From Candidatus Mailhella excrementigallinarum (GTDB lineage Bacteria > Desulfobacterota > Desulfovibrionia > Desulfovibrionales > Desulfovibrionaceae): a stretch of 64,000 nucleotides of DNA. Below the pieces are notes generated by a model. It ran no database searches and was not told the DNA's origin. It worked only from the letters and a program-made list of their open reading frames with translations. Of this stretch, positions 52,587 to 60,690 are shown piece by piece. A program made the translations under genes and the position numbers. How positions within the stretch are numbered: position 1 is the stretch's first letter; each line of letters starts with the position of its first letter. The stretch is taken from contig CALUUZ010000016.1 of NCBI GenBank assembly GCA_944324075.1, forward strand, positions 1 through 64,000. The letters run 5' to 3'.

Positions 52587-53663
52587 ATGAACATCAGCAG
52601 GAAACTGGCGGCGGGAATTCTTTTGGGCATGACGGCCCTTGCCGGAAATGCGCCGGCGGACGGCAACAGCAGTTCTGGCACAACTATCCTCAAGGAAGGC
52701 AAAGAGATGGAACTGGAACAGAGATGGGACAAGACCTTCCCGAAAAGCGACAAGGTCGAACACCGGAAAGTGAGCTTCCGGAACCGTTACGGCATCACCC
52801 TTGCGGGCGATCTCTACACCCCAAGGGGAAGCCATGGGAAACTGGCTGCCATCGCCGTGAGCGGCCCCTTCGGCGCGGTGAAGGAACAGGCTTCCGGCCT
52901 CTATGCCCAGACAATGGCCGAACGTGGATTCCTGACGCTGGCCTTTGACCCGTCTTATACGGGCGAAAGCGGCGGTGAACCGCGCAATGTGGCCTCTCCC
53001 GACATCAACACCGAGGATTTCAGCGCGGCAGTGGATTTTCTTTCCACGCTGGATCTTGTGGATGCCGGCCGTATCGGCATCATCGGCATTTGCGGCTTCG
53101 GCGGCATGGGGCTTAATGCGGCGGCCATGGATACGCGCATCAAGGCCGCAGTCGCTTCCACCATGTATGACATGACCCGCGTAACCGCCAACGGTTACTT
53201 TGACGCCATGGACGCCGACGCGCGTTATGAAGCCCGCAGGCAGTTGAACGAGCAGCGCACCAGAGACGCACGGGCAGGCACCTTTGCCCCCGCGCCGGGG
53301 CTTCCTTCCGCTCTCAGCGGCGACGAACCGCAGTTTGTCAAGGATTATTTCGACTATTACAAGACAAAACGCGGCTTTCATCCGCGTTCCATCAATTCCA
53401 ACGGCGCGTGGAATGCCACATCCTCACTCTCGTTCATGACCATGCCCATTCTGGCCTACGCGAGCGAAATACGCAGCGCGGTGCTTCTTATCCACGGCGA
53501 AAAGGCACATTCGCGCTATTTCAGCGAAGACGCATTCAAGAAGCTCTCCGGCGACAACAAGGAACTGCTGATCATTCCAAATGCCAGCCATACGGATCTT
53601 TATGACGGAATGGATGTCATTCCCTTTGACAGAATCGAGGCTTTCTTCACGTCAAATCTGTAA
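52587..53663 (+). CDS. Exported alpha/beta hydrolase (dienelactone hydrolase-like)
   Basis: A 358-residue protein with a signal-like N-terminus (residues 1-24). The hydrolase core has the nucleophile elbow GIIGICGFGGMG, where the nucleophile is cysteine (G-x-C-x-G), as in dienelactone hydrolases. HTDLYDG near the C-terminus supplies the catalytic histidine. FDPSYTGESGGEPRN is the conserved loop of this subfamily. The substrate is unknown. GGAG lies six bases upstream of the ATG. It is transcribed towards ahcY, with a large bidirectional terminator between them. Confidence 0.88.
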   Translation: MNISRKLAAGILLGMTALAGNAPADGNSSSGTTILKEGKEMELEQRWDKTFPKSDKVEHRKVSFRNRYGITLAGDLYTPRGSHGKLAAIAVSGPFGAVKEQASGLYAQTMAERGFLTLAFDPSYTGESGGEPRNVASPDINTEDFSAAVDFLSTLDLVDAGRIGIIGICGFGGMGLNAAAMDTRIKAAVASTMYDMTRVTANGYFDAMDADARYEARRQLNEQRTRDARAGTFAPAPGLPSALSGDEPQFVKDYFDYYKTKRGFHPRSINSNGAWNATSSLSFMTMPILAYASEIRSAVLLIHGEKAHSRYFSEDAFKKLSGDNKELLIIPNASHTDLYDGMDVIPFDRIEAFFTSNL

Positions 53664-53719
53664 ACAGTAATCGCCGTTCCCATTGCGGGAGAAGCCGCAT
53701 CGCTATGCGGCTTCGTTCT

Positions 53720-53772
53720 TTCTGGTCAATCGAAAACCCCCTGCCAGGCAGGGGGTTTTCGATTGACCAGAA
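53720..53772. terminator. Bidirectional terminator: perfect 53-bp palindrome
   Basis: Two 26-base arms, perfectly complementary, surround a single A. The arm contains GAAAACCCCCTGCC, so each strand gives a GC-rich stem followed by a T-run inside the stem base (GGGGGTTTTC). It lies 56 bases after the hydrolase stop and 66 bases from the ahcY stop, between convergent genes. Confidence 0.9.
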
Positions 53773-53838
53773 TATTCCGGAGCGATTCAGGATGAAACCG
53801 CCCCGGAACCGGAACATGGGATAAAAATCTGCACGCAA

Positions 53839-55263
53839 TCAGTAGCGATACAGTTCCGCCTTGTACGGACCATCCACTGTCACCCCGATGTAATCGGCCT
53901 GCTGCTGCGTCAGGCGGGTAAGCTTGACGCCCAGGCGATCAAGATGCAGACGGGCGACTTCCTCGTCCAGCTTCTTGGGCAGGGTATAGACCCTGGTTTC
54001 CAGCTTGGCGAGAGCCAGTTCCATCTGGGCCAGCACCTGATTGGTGAAGGAGTTGGACATCACAAAGCTGGGGTGGCCGGTGGCGCAGCCCAGGTTCACC
54101 AGCCGGCCTTCGGCAAGCACCAGAATGGAGCGCCCGCTGGGCAGAGTCCACTTGTCCACCTGCGGCTTGATTTCCGTGCGCCTGCATTCAGGGTTGGACT
54201 CCAGCCAGGCCATGTCGATCTCATTGTCAAAGTGGCCGATATTGCACACAATGGCCTCATCCTTCATGCCCATCATGTGCTGACCGGTGATCACGTGGTA
54301 GTTGCCGGTCGCGGTGACGAAAATGTCCGCAACGGGCAGCGCGTCTTCCACAGTGGTCACCTCATAGCCTTCCATGGCGGCCTGAAGAGCGCAGATCGGG
54401 TCGATTTCCGTAACCAGCACGCGCGCACCGAAACCGCGCATGGACTGGGCGCAGCCCTTGCCCACATCACCGTAACCGCACACGACGACCACCTTGCCCG
54501 CCACCATGATATCCGTGGCACGCTTGATGCCGTCAGCCAGAGACTCGCGGCAGCCGTACAGGTTGTCGAACTTGGACTTGGTCACCGAATCATTGACGTT
54601 GATGGCCGGGAAAAGCAGCTTGCCTTCCTTCTCCATCTGATACAGCCGATGCACGCCGGTGGTGGTTTCCTCGGATACGCCGCGCACCCTGGCGGCCACG
54701 GACTGCCAGCGGGAGGGATTGTTCCTGTAGGAAAGAGCCAGGCGCTCCATGATAATCGCCAGTTCCTTGTTTTCCGGCGTTTCCTTCAGAATATCGGGAT
54801 TCTTTTCCACATCCACGCCCCTGTGAATAAGCAGCGTGGCGTCACCGCCGTCATCCACGATGAGGTCGGGGCCGGAGCCGTCGGGCCAGGTAAGCGCCAT
54901 TTCGGTGCACCACCAGTAGTCTTCAAGCGTTTCGCCCTTCCACGCGAACACTTTGGCGTAGCCAAGTTCGGCAATGGCGGCAGCGGCATGATCCTGAGTG
55001 GAGAAAATATTGCAGGAAGCCCAGCGGATATCCGCGCCCAGTTCATGCAGGGTGCGGATGAGCATGGCCGTCTGGATGGTCATGTGCAGGGAACCGGTGA
55101 TCTTGAGCCCCTTGAGGGGCTTCTTTTCGCCATAACGGCGGATAAGTTCCATCAGACCGGGCATCTCCCGCTCGGAGAGCTGCATTTCCTTCCTGCCGAA
55201 ATCGGCCAGGGAGATATCGGCAATCTGATAGGGCAGGGAAAGATCCAAAGCTTTGGCGGACAT
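53839..55263 (-). CDS. ahcY: Adenosylhomocysteinase
   Basis: A 474-residue NAD-dependent enzyme that splits S-adenosylhomocysteine into adenosine and homocysteine. It has the N-terminal [17 protein letters not shown], the substrate motif [12 protein letters not shown], the NAD-binding [15 protein letters not shown] and the C-terminal LDRLGVKLT...[11 protein letters not shown] with the final Lys-Tyr region (FKAELYRY-like). The ATG at 55263 has GGAGG four bases upstream. It follows sahR on the same strand after a 206-bp gap holding an R2 repeat. Confidence 0.97.
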   Translation of the reverse strand: MSAKALDLSLPYQIADISLADFGRKEMQLSEREMPGLMELIRRYGEKKPLKGLKITGSLHMTIQTAMLIRTLHELGADIRWASCNIFSTQDHAAAAIAELGYAKVFAWKGETLEDYWWCTEMALTWPDGSGPDLIVDDGGDATLLIHRGVDVEKNPDILKETPENKELAIIMERLALSYRNNPSRWQSVAARVRGVSEETTTGVHRLYQMEKEGKLLFPAINVNDSVTKSKFDNLYGCRESLADGIKRATDIMVAGKVVVVCGYGDVGKGCAQSMRGFGARVLVTEIDPICALQAAMEGYEVTTVEDALPVADIFVTATGNYHVITGQHMMGMKDEAIVCNIGHFDNEIDMAWLESNPECRRTEIKPQVDKWTLPSGRSILVLAEGRLVNLGCATGHPSFVMSNSFTNQVLAQMELALAKLETRVYTLPKKLDEEVARLHLDRLGVKLTRLTQQQADYIGVTVDGPYKAELYRY

Positions 55264-55307
55264 GGTGCCTCCATTCATGAAAACGACAATTTAGAACGTT
55301 TTGTTAT

Positions 55308-55445
55308 TGAAAATATCTGCCGGCCGGAACCCGATGTTCTGGCCCGCTGGCTGCCCGCCTGAAACCGGAACATTGCACCGCAAGCAACTTGCGTCTGCCC
55401 CGGCTCCGCAGCGGAGTCTCGCTTTGCCCGGCTCCGTGAACAGTT
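55308..55445 (+). repeat. R2 dispersed repeat, copy f
   Basis: The copy begins GAAAATATCTGCCGGCCGG, continues CCGATGTTCTGGCCCGC, and has CCGGAACATTGCACCGCAAG and GCGGAGTCTCGCTTTGCCCG. It fills the space between sahR and ahcY. Confidence 0.7.
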
Positions 55446-55469
55446 CAGGGTAAAACCGCTCCGAGAAAC

Positions 55470-56414
55470 TCAGGAGGTATGACGCGCCAGAACGAGGTGC
55501 AGGGCCAGGCCCATCCTGACATCTTCCCGGCGGTATTCCACAGATTCAAAGCCCGCGCCGCGCAGCATGGCGTCCAGGTCTTCACGAGTGAATCCCAGCC
55601 AGCGGTCACCGTAAACGGCGCGCATGTTTTCCTGCTGATGGCGGTCAAAGTCCGAGATCAGCAGCAGCCCGTCCGGACGCACCACACGGGCGATCTCGCG
55701 CAGGGCGTCCTCCGGACGGGAAAGATGGTGGAGAACAAGATTAATGCAGGCAAAGTCCGCTTCACCGTCACGCAGGGGAAGATGATCCAGTTCACCGATA
55801 CGCAGGGAAACCCCGGCGGAATCCTCGCCGAAACGGCGACGGGCCAGCTCCAGCATGCGGGGGGAACCGTCCACGCCGATAACCTCCCGGCAGTTGTGAC
55901 GCAAGAGTTCCACCACCTCTCCGGTACCGCAGCCCAGATCCACGCAGGTCTCACAGAGGCGGGAAGTCTCTGCCCTGTGATGCTCCAGAATATCCACAAC
56001 CGCCTCAGGCAGACGGAACTCGCCCAGCACCTCGCGGTTCAGCTCGTCCCAGTCTTCGGCAATGGAGTTGAAGAACTGCCGCGTCCGGCTTGTTCTCTCT
56101 TCAATGATGCGCGCGGCCATATCCAGATCGGCCCGACCGGAAGAATCTTCCAGCGCAAACGGCAGCACACTGTCCAGAAAACGCCGCCCCGGCCCGCCTT
56201 CCATGGCGGAATAGAATACCCACAGCCCGTCGCGCCGGGCATGGATAAGCCCGGCTTCCGCCAGAATCTTCAGATGCCGCGATACCCGCGACTGCCCCAT
56301 GGCCAGCAGAGTGACCAGCTCATTGACGGAAAGCTCGTAGCGCTGGAGCACCAGCGCAAGGCGCAGACGCGTTTCATCGGAAAGAGCTTTCAGGTAACGG
56401 AGAGCGGCGGACAT
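55470..56414 (-). CDS. sahR: ArsR-type regulator fused to a SAM-methyltransferase-like domain (SahR)
   Basis: A 314-residue protein. Residues ~5-85 are an ArsR winged helix (LKALSDETRLRLALVLQ, then SRVSRHLKILAEAGLI). After a linker, ~115-310 is a Rossmann methyltransferase-like domain with DLGCGTG at 159-165. This architecture directly upstream of ahcY matches SahR, the S-adenosylhomocysteine-responsive repressor of Desulfovibrionaceae. I chose ATG 56414, with AGGTG five bases upstream. A perfect TATCAA-N6-TTGATA operator overlaps the presumed transcription start 23 bases upstream, so autoregulation is likely. Confidence 0.9.
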   Translation of the reverse strand: MSAALRYLKALSDETRLRLALVLQRYELSVNELVTLLAMGQSRVSRHLKILAEAGLIHARRDGLWVFYSAMEGGPGRRFLDSVLPFALEDSSGRADLDMAARIIEERTSRTRQFFNSIAEDWDELNREVLGEFRLPEAVVDILEHHRAETSRLCETCVDLGCGTGEVVELLRHNCREVIGVDGSPRMLELARRRFGEDSAGVSLRIGELDHLPLRDGEADFACINLVLHHLSRPEDALREIARVVRPDGLLLISDFDRHQQENMRAVYGDRWLGFTREDLDAMLRGAGFESVEYRREDVRMGLALHLVLARHTS

Positions 56415-56436
56415 AATATCACCTGTCATGCATCCA

Positions 56437-56454
56437 TATCAAGATTGTTTGATA
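56437..56454. promoter_or_regulatory. Probable SahR operator
   Basis: TATCAA-GATTGT-TTGATA is a perfect inverted repeat with a 6-base spacer, directly after the -10 box of the sahR promoter. Form and position fit an ArsR-type repressor site controlling sahR-ahcY. I see no second copy of this site in the window. Confidence 0.8.
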
Positions 56455-56483
56455 CAGATATCAGGCGACCTCATGAACGTCAA
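56455..56483 (-). promoter_or_regulatory. Sigma-70 promoter of sahR-ahcY
   Basis: On the minus strand TTGACG (56483-56478) is followed by a 17-base spacer and TATCTG (56460-56455). The operator begins at the next base, so bound repressor would cover the start point. Confidence 0.65.
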
Positions 56484-56567
56484 GCGGGAAATCCCCAGCG
56501 GCTCTCCGGCCAAAAATCATGGCGCTCATCACCGATGACGTTCATATTCAGAAAAAGGAGAGAGCAT

Positions 56568-57062
56568 ATGCATGATACACATGATTTAAGCAGGCGCACC
56601 TTCCTGCGCTATACCGGCATGCTCACCGGAGCGGCAGCGGCGCTCGGCCTTGCAGGTTCTTCCATGGCGGAGTCAAAGACCGGAAGGGGGGACAGCGCGG
56701 ATTCGCATGCAGACCATACGGGGGCGCGGAACAAGCCTCTTTCCCGCGGCTGGATGTTCTGCAGCAACGAGCTGGAATTCGCCACCCTTTCCGCCGCGGC
56801 GGAAAGGATTTTTCCCGGGGACGAAACCGGGCCTGGAGCGGTGGAGCTCGCCGTCCCCTACTTTATGGATAATCAGCTGGCCGGAGCCTACGGCTACAAT
56901 GCCCGGGAATATACGGCCGGCCCCCATCACTTTCCCGGCGCTCCCACGCAGGGATATCAGACGGCGCTTCTGCGCCGCGATCTGTTCAAGGAAGGACTTC
57001 TGGCCCTGAACAGCGCGGCAAGGGAACATTTTCAAAAAAGTTTACCTAATATCTGGCAGTAA
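56568..57062 (+). pseudogene. Truncated gluconate 2-dehydrogenase subunit 3-like Tat protein
   Basis: 164 codons remain. The N-terminus is a clear Tat signal (LSRRTFLRYTGMLTGAAAAL), followed by the subunit 3 domain: FATLSAAAERIFPGDETGPG, PYFMDNQLAGAYG and REHFQKSLPN. Family members run to roughly 230-250 residues; here the match ends at about codon 160 and a short unrelated IWQ leads to a stop. The break coincides with the drop to AT-rich DNA and the integrase gene, so the 3' part was probably displaced by element insertion. AAGGAG lies seven bases upstream of the ATG. Confidence 0.75.
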
Positions 57063-57209
57063 GCTGAAACGAGATGTTAAGCAGCCGATTTAATCAGTAA
57101 AATCAGGCAGTTTTTAGACTTTCTCTTGAAAAAATCTTGCTTTTTCCAGCGCCTCCTTTTATAAGTCAACAGGTTAGCCTATTGATAAAACAAAATCAAG
57201 CGGAAGATT

Positions 57210-58613
57210 ATGGGCCAAGAAAATGACAAAAAACTCTGGCGGAGGAAAAGCGCATACCCTGGCGTATATGTCAGGACAAATGGCTCCCGTTTTTACGAGG
57301 GTCAGCCTGATGAATGCTACTACATTGTTTATTATGATGATAATAACAAATATAAATACGAAAATATTGGTTGGAAATCTGAGGGATTTTCTGTTGACGA
57401 TGCAGTATCGCTAAGAAACGAGCGCATAAAGAAAAAAAAGGAGATGCACAACAAGAAAAAAGTGCCAAAGAAAAATTTCTATCCTGGAAGACGAGTAAAA
57501 ACTCGTTATCCGGGAGTTTATGTGAGAACCAGTCCTATACGTATTTGCAGTGATGGTCAGCAGGATAAATGTTATGATATCATGTATTATGATGAAAATA
57601 ATAAGCTGAAATATGAAAAAGTCGGATGGAAATCTGAAGGGATTTCCATTCAGGATGCTATTTCTTTAAGAACAAAAAAAACAAAAAAGAAATCCAAAGA
57701 TGAACTTTTCATATATGACCCTGTTTTTCATGATGTATGGGAGCAATATAAACAGAACTGGTTTCCAAATTTAAAAGGGAAAACACATATTCTTAATCGC
57801 ATTAATCGTTATATATTGCCTGAATTTAGGAATTATAGAATTTCATCCATAACAAGTCTTGAGGTTGAAAAGTTAAAAAGAAAACTTCTGACACAGAAAA
57901 GCCATCTGGGGCTGTCAGGATTAAAAGCGAGCACTGTGCGTACAATCCTTGCCGATTTACGTCGTGTATTGAAAAAAGCCGCAGAATGGGGTCTTTATAA
58001 AGGGAGTTTGCCAGTGTTTCACCTACCTTCTTCCGATGACAAGCGCGAAAGATACCTTACGCCTGCTGAGGCAAACAGATTTTTAGACGATTTAACACTT
58101 ATTTCATGTGACCTGTATTATATAGCAAAAATATCATTATACACAGGGATGCGTCTTGGTGAAGTTCTAAATTTAACAGCATCAAATATAAATTTTGATT
58201 CAAAAATAATTTATGTTAACGGAAAAACAGGTAATAGAGTTTCATACATATCAAGCGAAATAGTTTCAGATCTGAAAAAACTTATTAAAAACAGAGAACA
58301 TTATCTTTTTATAAAAAAAAGCGGGCAAAAGTTAAGCACAAATAAAGTTTCTGAACAATTTGGATATATTATTAATGCAATGGGATTCAACAAATCGGTA
58401 AAGGAACAAAAACACAAATTTGTATTTCATACATTGAGGCATACATTTTGCAGCTGGCTGGCAATGAAAGGTGTGCCGCTCCTGACAATAGGAGAATTGG
58501 TAGGACATACGACCCTCGAAATGACTCATAGATATGCCAAACTGTCGCCTGATACAAAAAGAGTCGCCATTGAAATTATTGGCGAAGTTATAAAAGAGCG
58601 CAAAATTGTCTGA
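57210..58613 (+). CDS. int: Tyrosine recombinase (integrase) with duplicated N-terminal domain
   Basis: A 467-residue integrase. Residues 16-70 and 100-154 are two copies of one small domain (YPGVYVRT..., CYYIVYYDDNN/CYDIMYYDENN, VGWKSEG), probably AP2-like arm-site DNA binding. A SAM-like core-binding domain follows (~170-265), then the catalytic domain with R315 (TGMRLGE), K339, H407 and R410 (HTLRH), H433 and Y442 (HRYAKLS). All catalytic residues are present, so it should be active. The gene is AT-rich, unlike the host genes on its left. It lies at the element's left edge, transcribed inward. Confidence 0.95.
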   Translation: MGQENDKKLWRRKSAYPGVYVRTNGSRFYEGQPDECYYIVYYDDNNKYKYENIGWKSEGFSVDDAVSLRNERIKKKKEMHNKKKVPKKNFYPGRRVKTRYPGVYVRTSPIRICSDGQQDKCYDIMYYDENNKLKYEKVGWKSEGISIQDAISLRTKKTKKKSKDELFIYDPVFHDVWEQYKQNWFPNLKGKTHILNRINRYILPEFRNYRISSITSLEVEKLKRKLLTQKSHLGLSGLKASTVRTILADLRRVLKKAAEWGLYKGSLPVFHLPSSDDKRERYLTPAEANRFLDDLTLISCDLYYIAKISLYTGMRLGEVLNLTASNINFDSKIIYVNGKTGNRVSYISSEIVSDLKKLIKNREHYLFIKKSGQKLSTNKVSEQFGYIINAMGFNKSVKEQKHKFVFHTLRHTFCSWLAMKGVPLLTIGELVGHTTLEMTHRYAKLSPDTKRVAIEIIGEVIKERKIV

Positions 58614-58640
58614 GTTTGATTATGTACAGTTATACACCCA

Positions 58641-59048
58641 TCATATATGCCCAGCTCCCCCTCTCCTGGTACACCGATGGAGACACCAGTACGGGGTGAC
58701 GATAACCCGCCCATCCTCCTTGTTCGTCCAGACAGGAAGCGCGCCAATCTCTTCGGCAGGCAACTCACAGAGCATCAGACTGCCTTCCCTTCGCCCGTGG
58801 CGGCAGCGGAAATCATTCTGGTGTGGCTGCTCCAGGACAGGCCGTTCAAACAGGGTATCCCCATGTTCCCGAGCGACAGATTCAACAGCATCAGCCGCCG
58901 CGCTGAAATCTTCATACTCTCCCACCAGGCGCACATTTTTTTCGTTTTTTTCCTCAACCCGGAAACTGGATGAGCCGTCCTTCCGACTGCGCTCCATGAG
59001 ACGGATCAGGTAATTTCCAAATTGATATTCACGCTTGTACAGGCTCAT
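58641..59048 (-). CDS. Element cargo protein of unknown function, paired with a deoxyribosyltransferase-like gene
   Basis: A 135-residue soluble protein that I do not recognise. It is charged, with residues 1-60 like a small alpha/beta domain (KREYQFGNYLIRLMERSR; FRVEEKNEKNVRLVGEYEDF) and a Cys/His-rich C-terminus (PYWCLHRCTRRGGAGHI). Its ATG overlaps the stop of the upstream nucleoside deoxyribosyltransferase-like gene (ATGA), so the two are made together. GGAG lies upstream. The pair sits next to the integrase, the usual place for cargo such as defence genes. Confidence 0.7.
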   Translation of the reverse strand: MSLYKREYQFGNYLIRLMERSRKDGSSSFRVEEKNEKNVRLVGEYEDFSAAADAVESVAREHGDTLFERPVLEQPHQNDFRCRHGRREGSLMLCELPAEEIGALPVWTNKEDGRVIVTPYWCLHRCTRRGGAGHI

Positions 59049-59467
59049 GCCAGCTTCTCCAGAAACTTCAGTACACCTTCAATATCGTGGGCAATTCCAA
59101 CAACGCTGCCCTCGATCATGGCATTAACAGAAGAATGAGCGGTATCCCCGCCCTGCCTGAAATCTGTCCGTATCCCTATTACGGGAATTTCATGTGCATA
59201 GGCGAAGCCTATTTCCCAGGCTGTGCCGTCATCCACCTGGACGCCATCGAGCATTGCCACCACAGCATCACAGGACAGTATGGCATCACGGTCAATTTCC
59301 ATGATGCGCCGGGGAGCATCCGTTCCCCAATCCTCCACCTCAAGGGGAGATATCAAATCCCCCGGCCAGATGACAGTGTGCCCCGCATTTTTCAAGAATG
59401 ACTTGAACTTGACATGCCACTGTCTTTCCGCCTCGGAAAATAGCGGGCCAGCCTGATATATATTCAT
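59045..59467 (-). CDS. Nucleoside 2-deoxyribosyltransferase family protein
   Basis: A 140-residue protein with the family's Rossmann-like fold signatures: IYQAGPLFSEAERQWH at the N-terminus, IMEIDRDAILSCDAVVAMLD, and DDGTAWEIGFAYAHEIPVIG with the catalytic Glu in GTxxEIG. These enzymes move 2-deoxyribose between bases or hydrolyse deoxynucleosides, and are used in salvage or nucleotide depletion. I chose ATG 59467, four bases after GGAGG. It forms a two-gene minus-strand cargo unit with the unknown protein downstream. Confidence 0.88.
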   Translation of the reverse strand: MNIYQAGPLFSEAERQWHVKFKSFLKNAGHTVIWPGDLISPLEVEDWGTDAPRRIMEIDRDAILSCDAVVAMLDGVQVDDGTAWEIGFAYAHEIPVIGIRTDFRQGGDTAHSSVNAMIEGSVVGIAHDIEGVLKFLEKLA

Positions 59468-59512
59468 GTGTCCTCCAATTCCATACTCCATGATCTTAAC
59501 TTAATAAGGTGG

Positions 59513-59576
59513 GGTGCGCCAGAGGCGCAAAGCCCCCGCCAATCCTTGCCGGACTCGCGCGTTCCTTGTGCAGCTT
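59513..59576 (+). repeat. 64-nt GC-rich structured direct repeat, copy 1
   Basis: The sequence begins GGTGCGCCAGAGGCGCAAAG and ends CGCGTTCCTTGTGCAGCTT, and recurs at 60691-60754 with one mismatch. TGCGCC-AGA-GGCGCA and outer GGGG/CCCC can form a hairpin. It lies in the 322-bp gap between the deoxyribosyltransferase-like gene and the next gene, well above the local GC content. Confidence 0.88.
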
Positions 59577-59700
59577 GCCGCTTCGCGTCTGCGCTTCCGC
59601 GTCACGCCCTCATCCGGCTGGCGGCTTGTCATGGGCTTTCCCCCGACATCCTCCAGGTTCGGCTTCGCCGCATCAAGGCATAATCTTCTCTGGCGTATCC

Positions 59701-59765
59701 GCCTTATGGCGGCAGCGTGGTTGAACTCATCCACAGGTGAAGTTCAACCACTGCCGCCATAAGGC
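59701..59765. repeat. 25-bp inverted repeat in the element
   Basis: GCCTTATGGCGGCAG-cg-TGGTTGAACT (59701-59727) pairs with AGTTCAACCA-CTGCCGCCATAAGGC (59741-59765). Pairing is perfect apart from a 2-base bulge, with a 13-base loop. There is no U-run. It may be a protein-binding or processing site, or a structured RNA end, directly before the ribosome site of the next gene. Confidence 0.85.
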
Positions 59766-59789
59766 AGGATAACTCCAAAGGAGAAAACC

Positions 59790-60119
59790 ATGTTCGCTTC
59801 CTCTCTTTCCTCTGCCGCTGTGACTGATTCCCGCCTTTGCGCAGGTGACATTCTTGTAGGGGTATGGGGGTATGAGCAAACCAACGCCAGCTTTTATCGT
59901 GTGGAAAAACGTACCCCGAAACAAGTTGTCCTGAACAGACTGAATAACGTCACCACATGGGCAGGTTTCAGAGGAGAAGCCCGGCCCGGCAAAGTTAGGG
60001 GAGACAAGCCGGAGCGTCGGAAAGTTACTCTTTCCGGTAATGAAGAAGTTGTCTATGGCGAATGCTTCATTCTGAAAAAATGGAGCGGCAAGCCTATCCG
60101 CGTCACCTGTTATGCTTGA
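59790..60119 (+). CDS. Conserved-looking small element protein
   Basis: A 109-residue protein with no membrane segment. It looks like a compact beta-rich domain (SRLCAGDILVGVWGYEQTNASF, as two pieces; RRKVTLSGNEEVVYGECFIL). It has a good ribosome site (AAAGGAG, six bases before ATG). I do not recognise a function. Similar small proteins are common in the accessory part of conjugative elements. Confidence 0.75.
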   Translation: MFASSLSSAAVTDSRLCAGDILVGVWGYEQTNASFYRVEKRTPKQVVLNRLNNVTTWAGFRGEARPGKVRGDKPERRKVTLSGNEEVVYGECFILKKWSGKPIRVTCYA

Positions 60120-60198
60120 TCGTCCCCCCACTCTATGGCTGACGATTTTGACAACCCCTTTAAAATTGCTTAATTAGCAACTTAAGTAAGGAGCCGTT

Positions 60199-60573
60199 AT
60201 GACTGCCATTACCTTTGATTCTCTGGGATACGCCAAAAAGCTGGAAGAAGCGGGCTTCACCCGCCAGCAGGCGGAAATTCAGGCTATAGTCTTGCGTGAG
60301 GAGCTGGAGGCACAGAATAATGCTTTCCAGCGGTTAATAGAAAGCTATGATGAATCTTCTCGAAAAGAATTGGCTACGAAAGGCGATGTACAAGATGTTC
60401 GTCTCGAAATTGAAAAGGTTCGTGCTGAACTGAAAACAGATATCGAAAAGGTTCGCGCTGAACTGAAGACAGATATAAAGACCCTTGAGCTTCGCCTTCT
60501 CAAGTGGCAGTTCGGTATAGGTCTTGCTCTTGCGGCTATCATGGCCAAAGGTTTCGGCTGGCTAGGTTTTTAA
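60199..60573 (+). CDS. DUF1640/CCDC90-like coiled-coil membrane protein
   Basis: A 124-residue protein. The N-terminus (FDSLGYAKKLEEAGFTRQQA) matches the DUF1640 opening; the middle is a coiled coil with a duplicated 11-residue unit (IEKVRAELKTD twice); the C-terminus is one membrane segment (WQFGIGLALAAIMAKGFGWL). Such proteins are frequent in phages and conjugative elements; the function is unknown. AAGGAG lies five bases before the ATG. A rho-independent terminator follows. Confidence 0.85.
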   Translation: MTAITFDSLGYAKKLEEAGFTRQQAEIQAIVLREELEAQNNAFQRLIESYDESSRKELATKGDVQDVRLEIEKVRAELKTDIEKVRAELKTDIKTLELRLLKWQFGIGLALAAIMAKGFGWLGF

Positions 60574-60602
60574 GTCACTCCGCTGATTTTCGTAAAAAGC
60601 AA

Positions 60603-60631
60603 AAGGCCGTCCTGAAGGGCGGTCTTTCTTT
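60603..60631 (+). terminator. Rho-independent terminator after the coiled-coil gene
   Basis: AAGGCCGTCC pairs with GGGCGGTCTT (two G-U pairs) around TGAA, followed by TCTTT. Confidence 0.8.
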
Positions 60632-60690
60632 GTATTAGGTTAATATTTGAAATATTTAGTTTTTTTTCAAAAATAACAAAAAAAGGAGAT

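Noticed and set aside
55264..55469. A SAH or SAM riboswitch before ahcY
   Set aside because: The space is an R2 repeat with no such fold; control is better explained by the SahR operator upstream of sahR.
59501..59734. A 77-codon minus-strand gene in the element gap
   Set aside because: It is only the complement of the GC-rich repeat region, with no ribosome site; the repeated 64-mer is the more credible feature.
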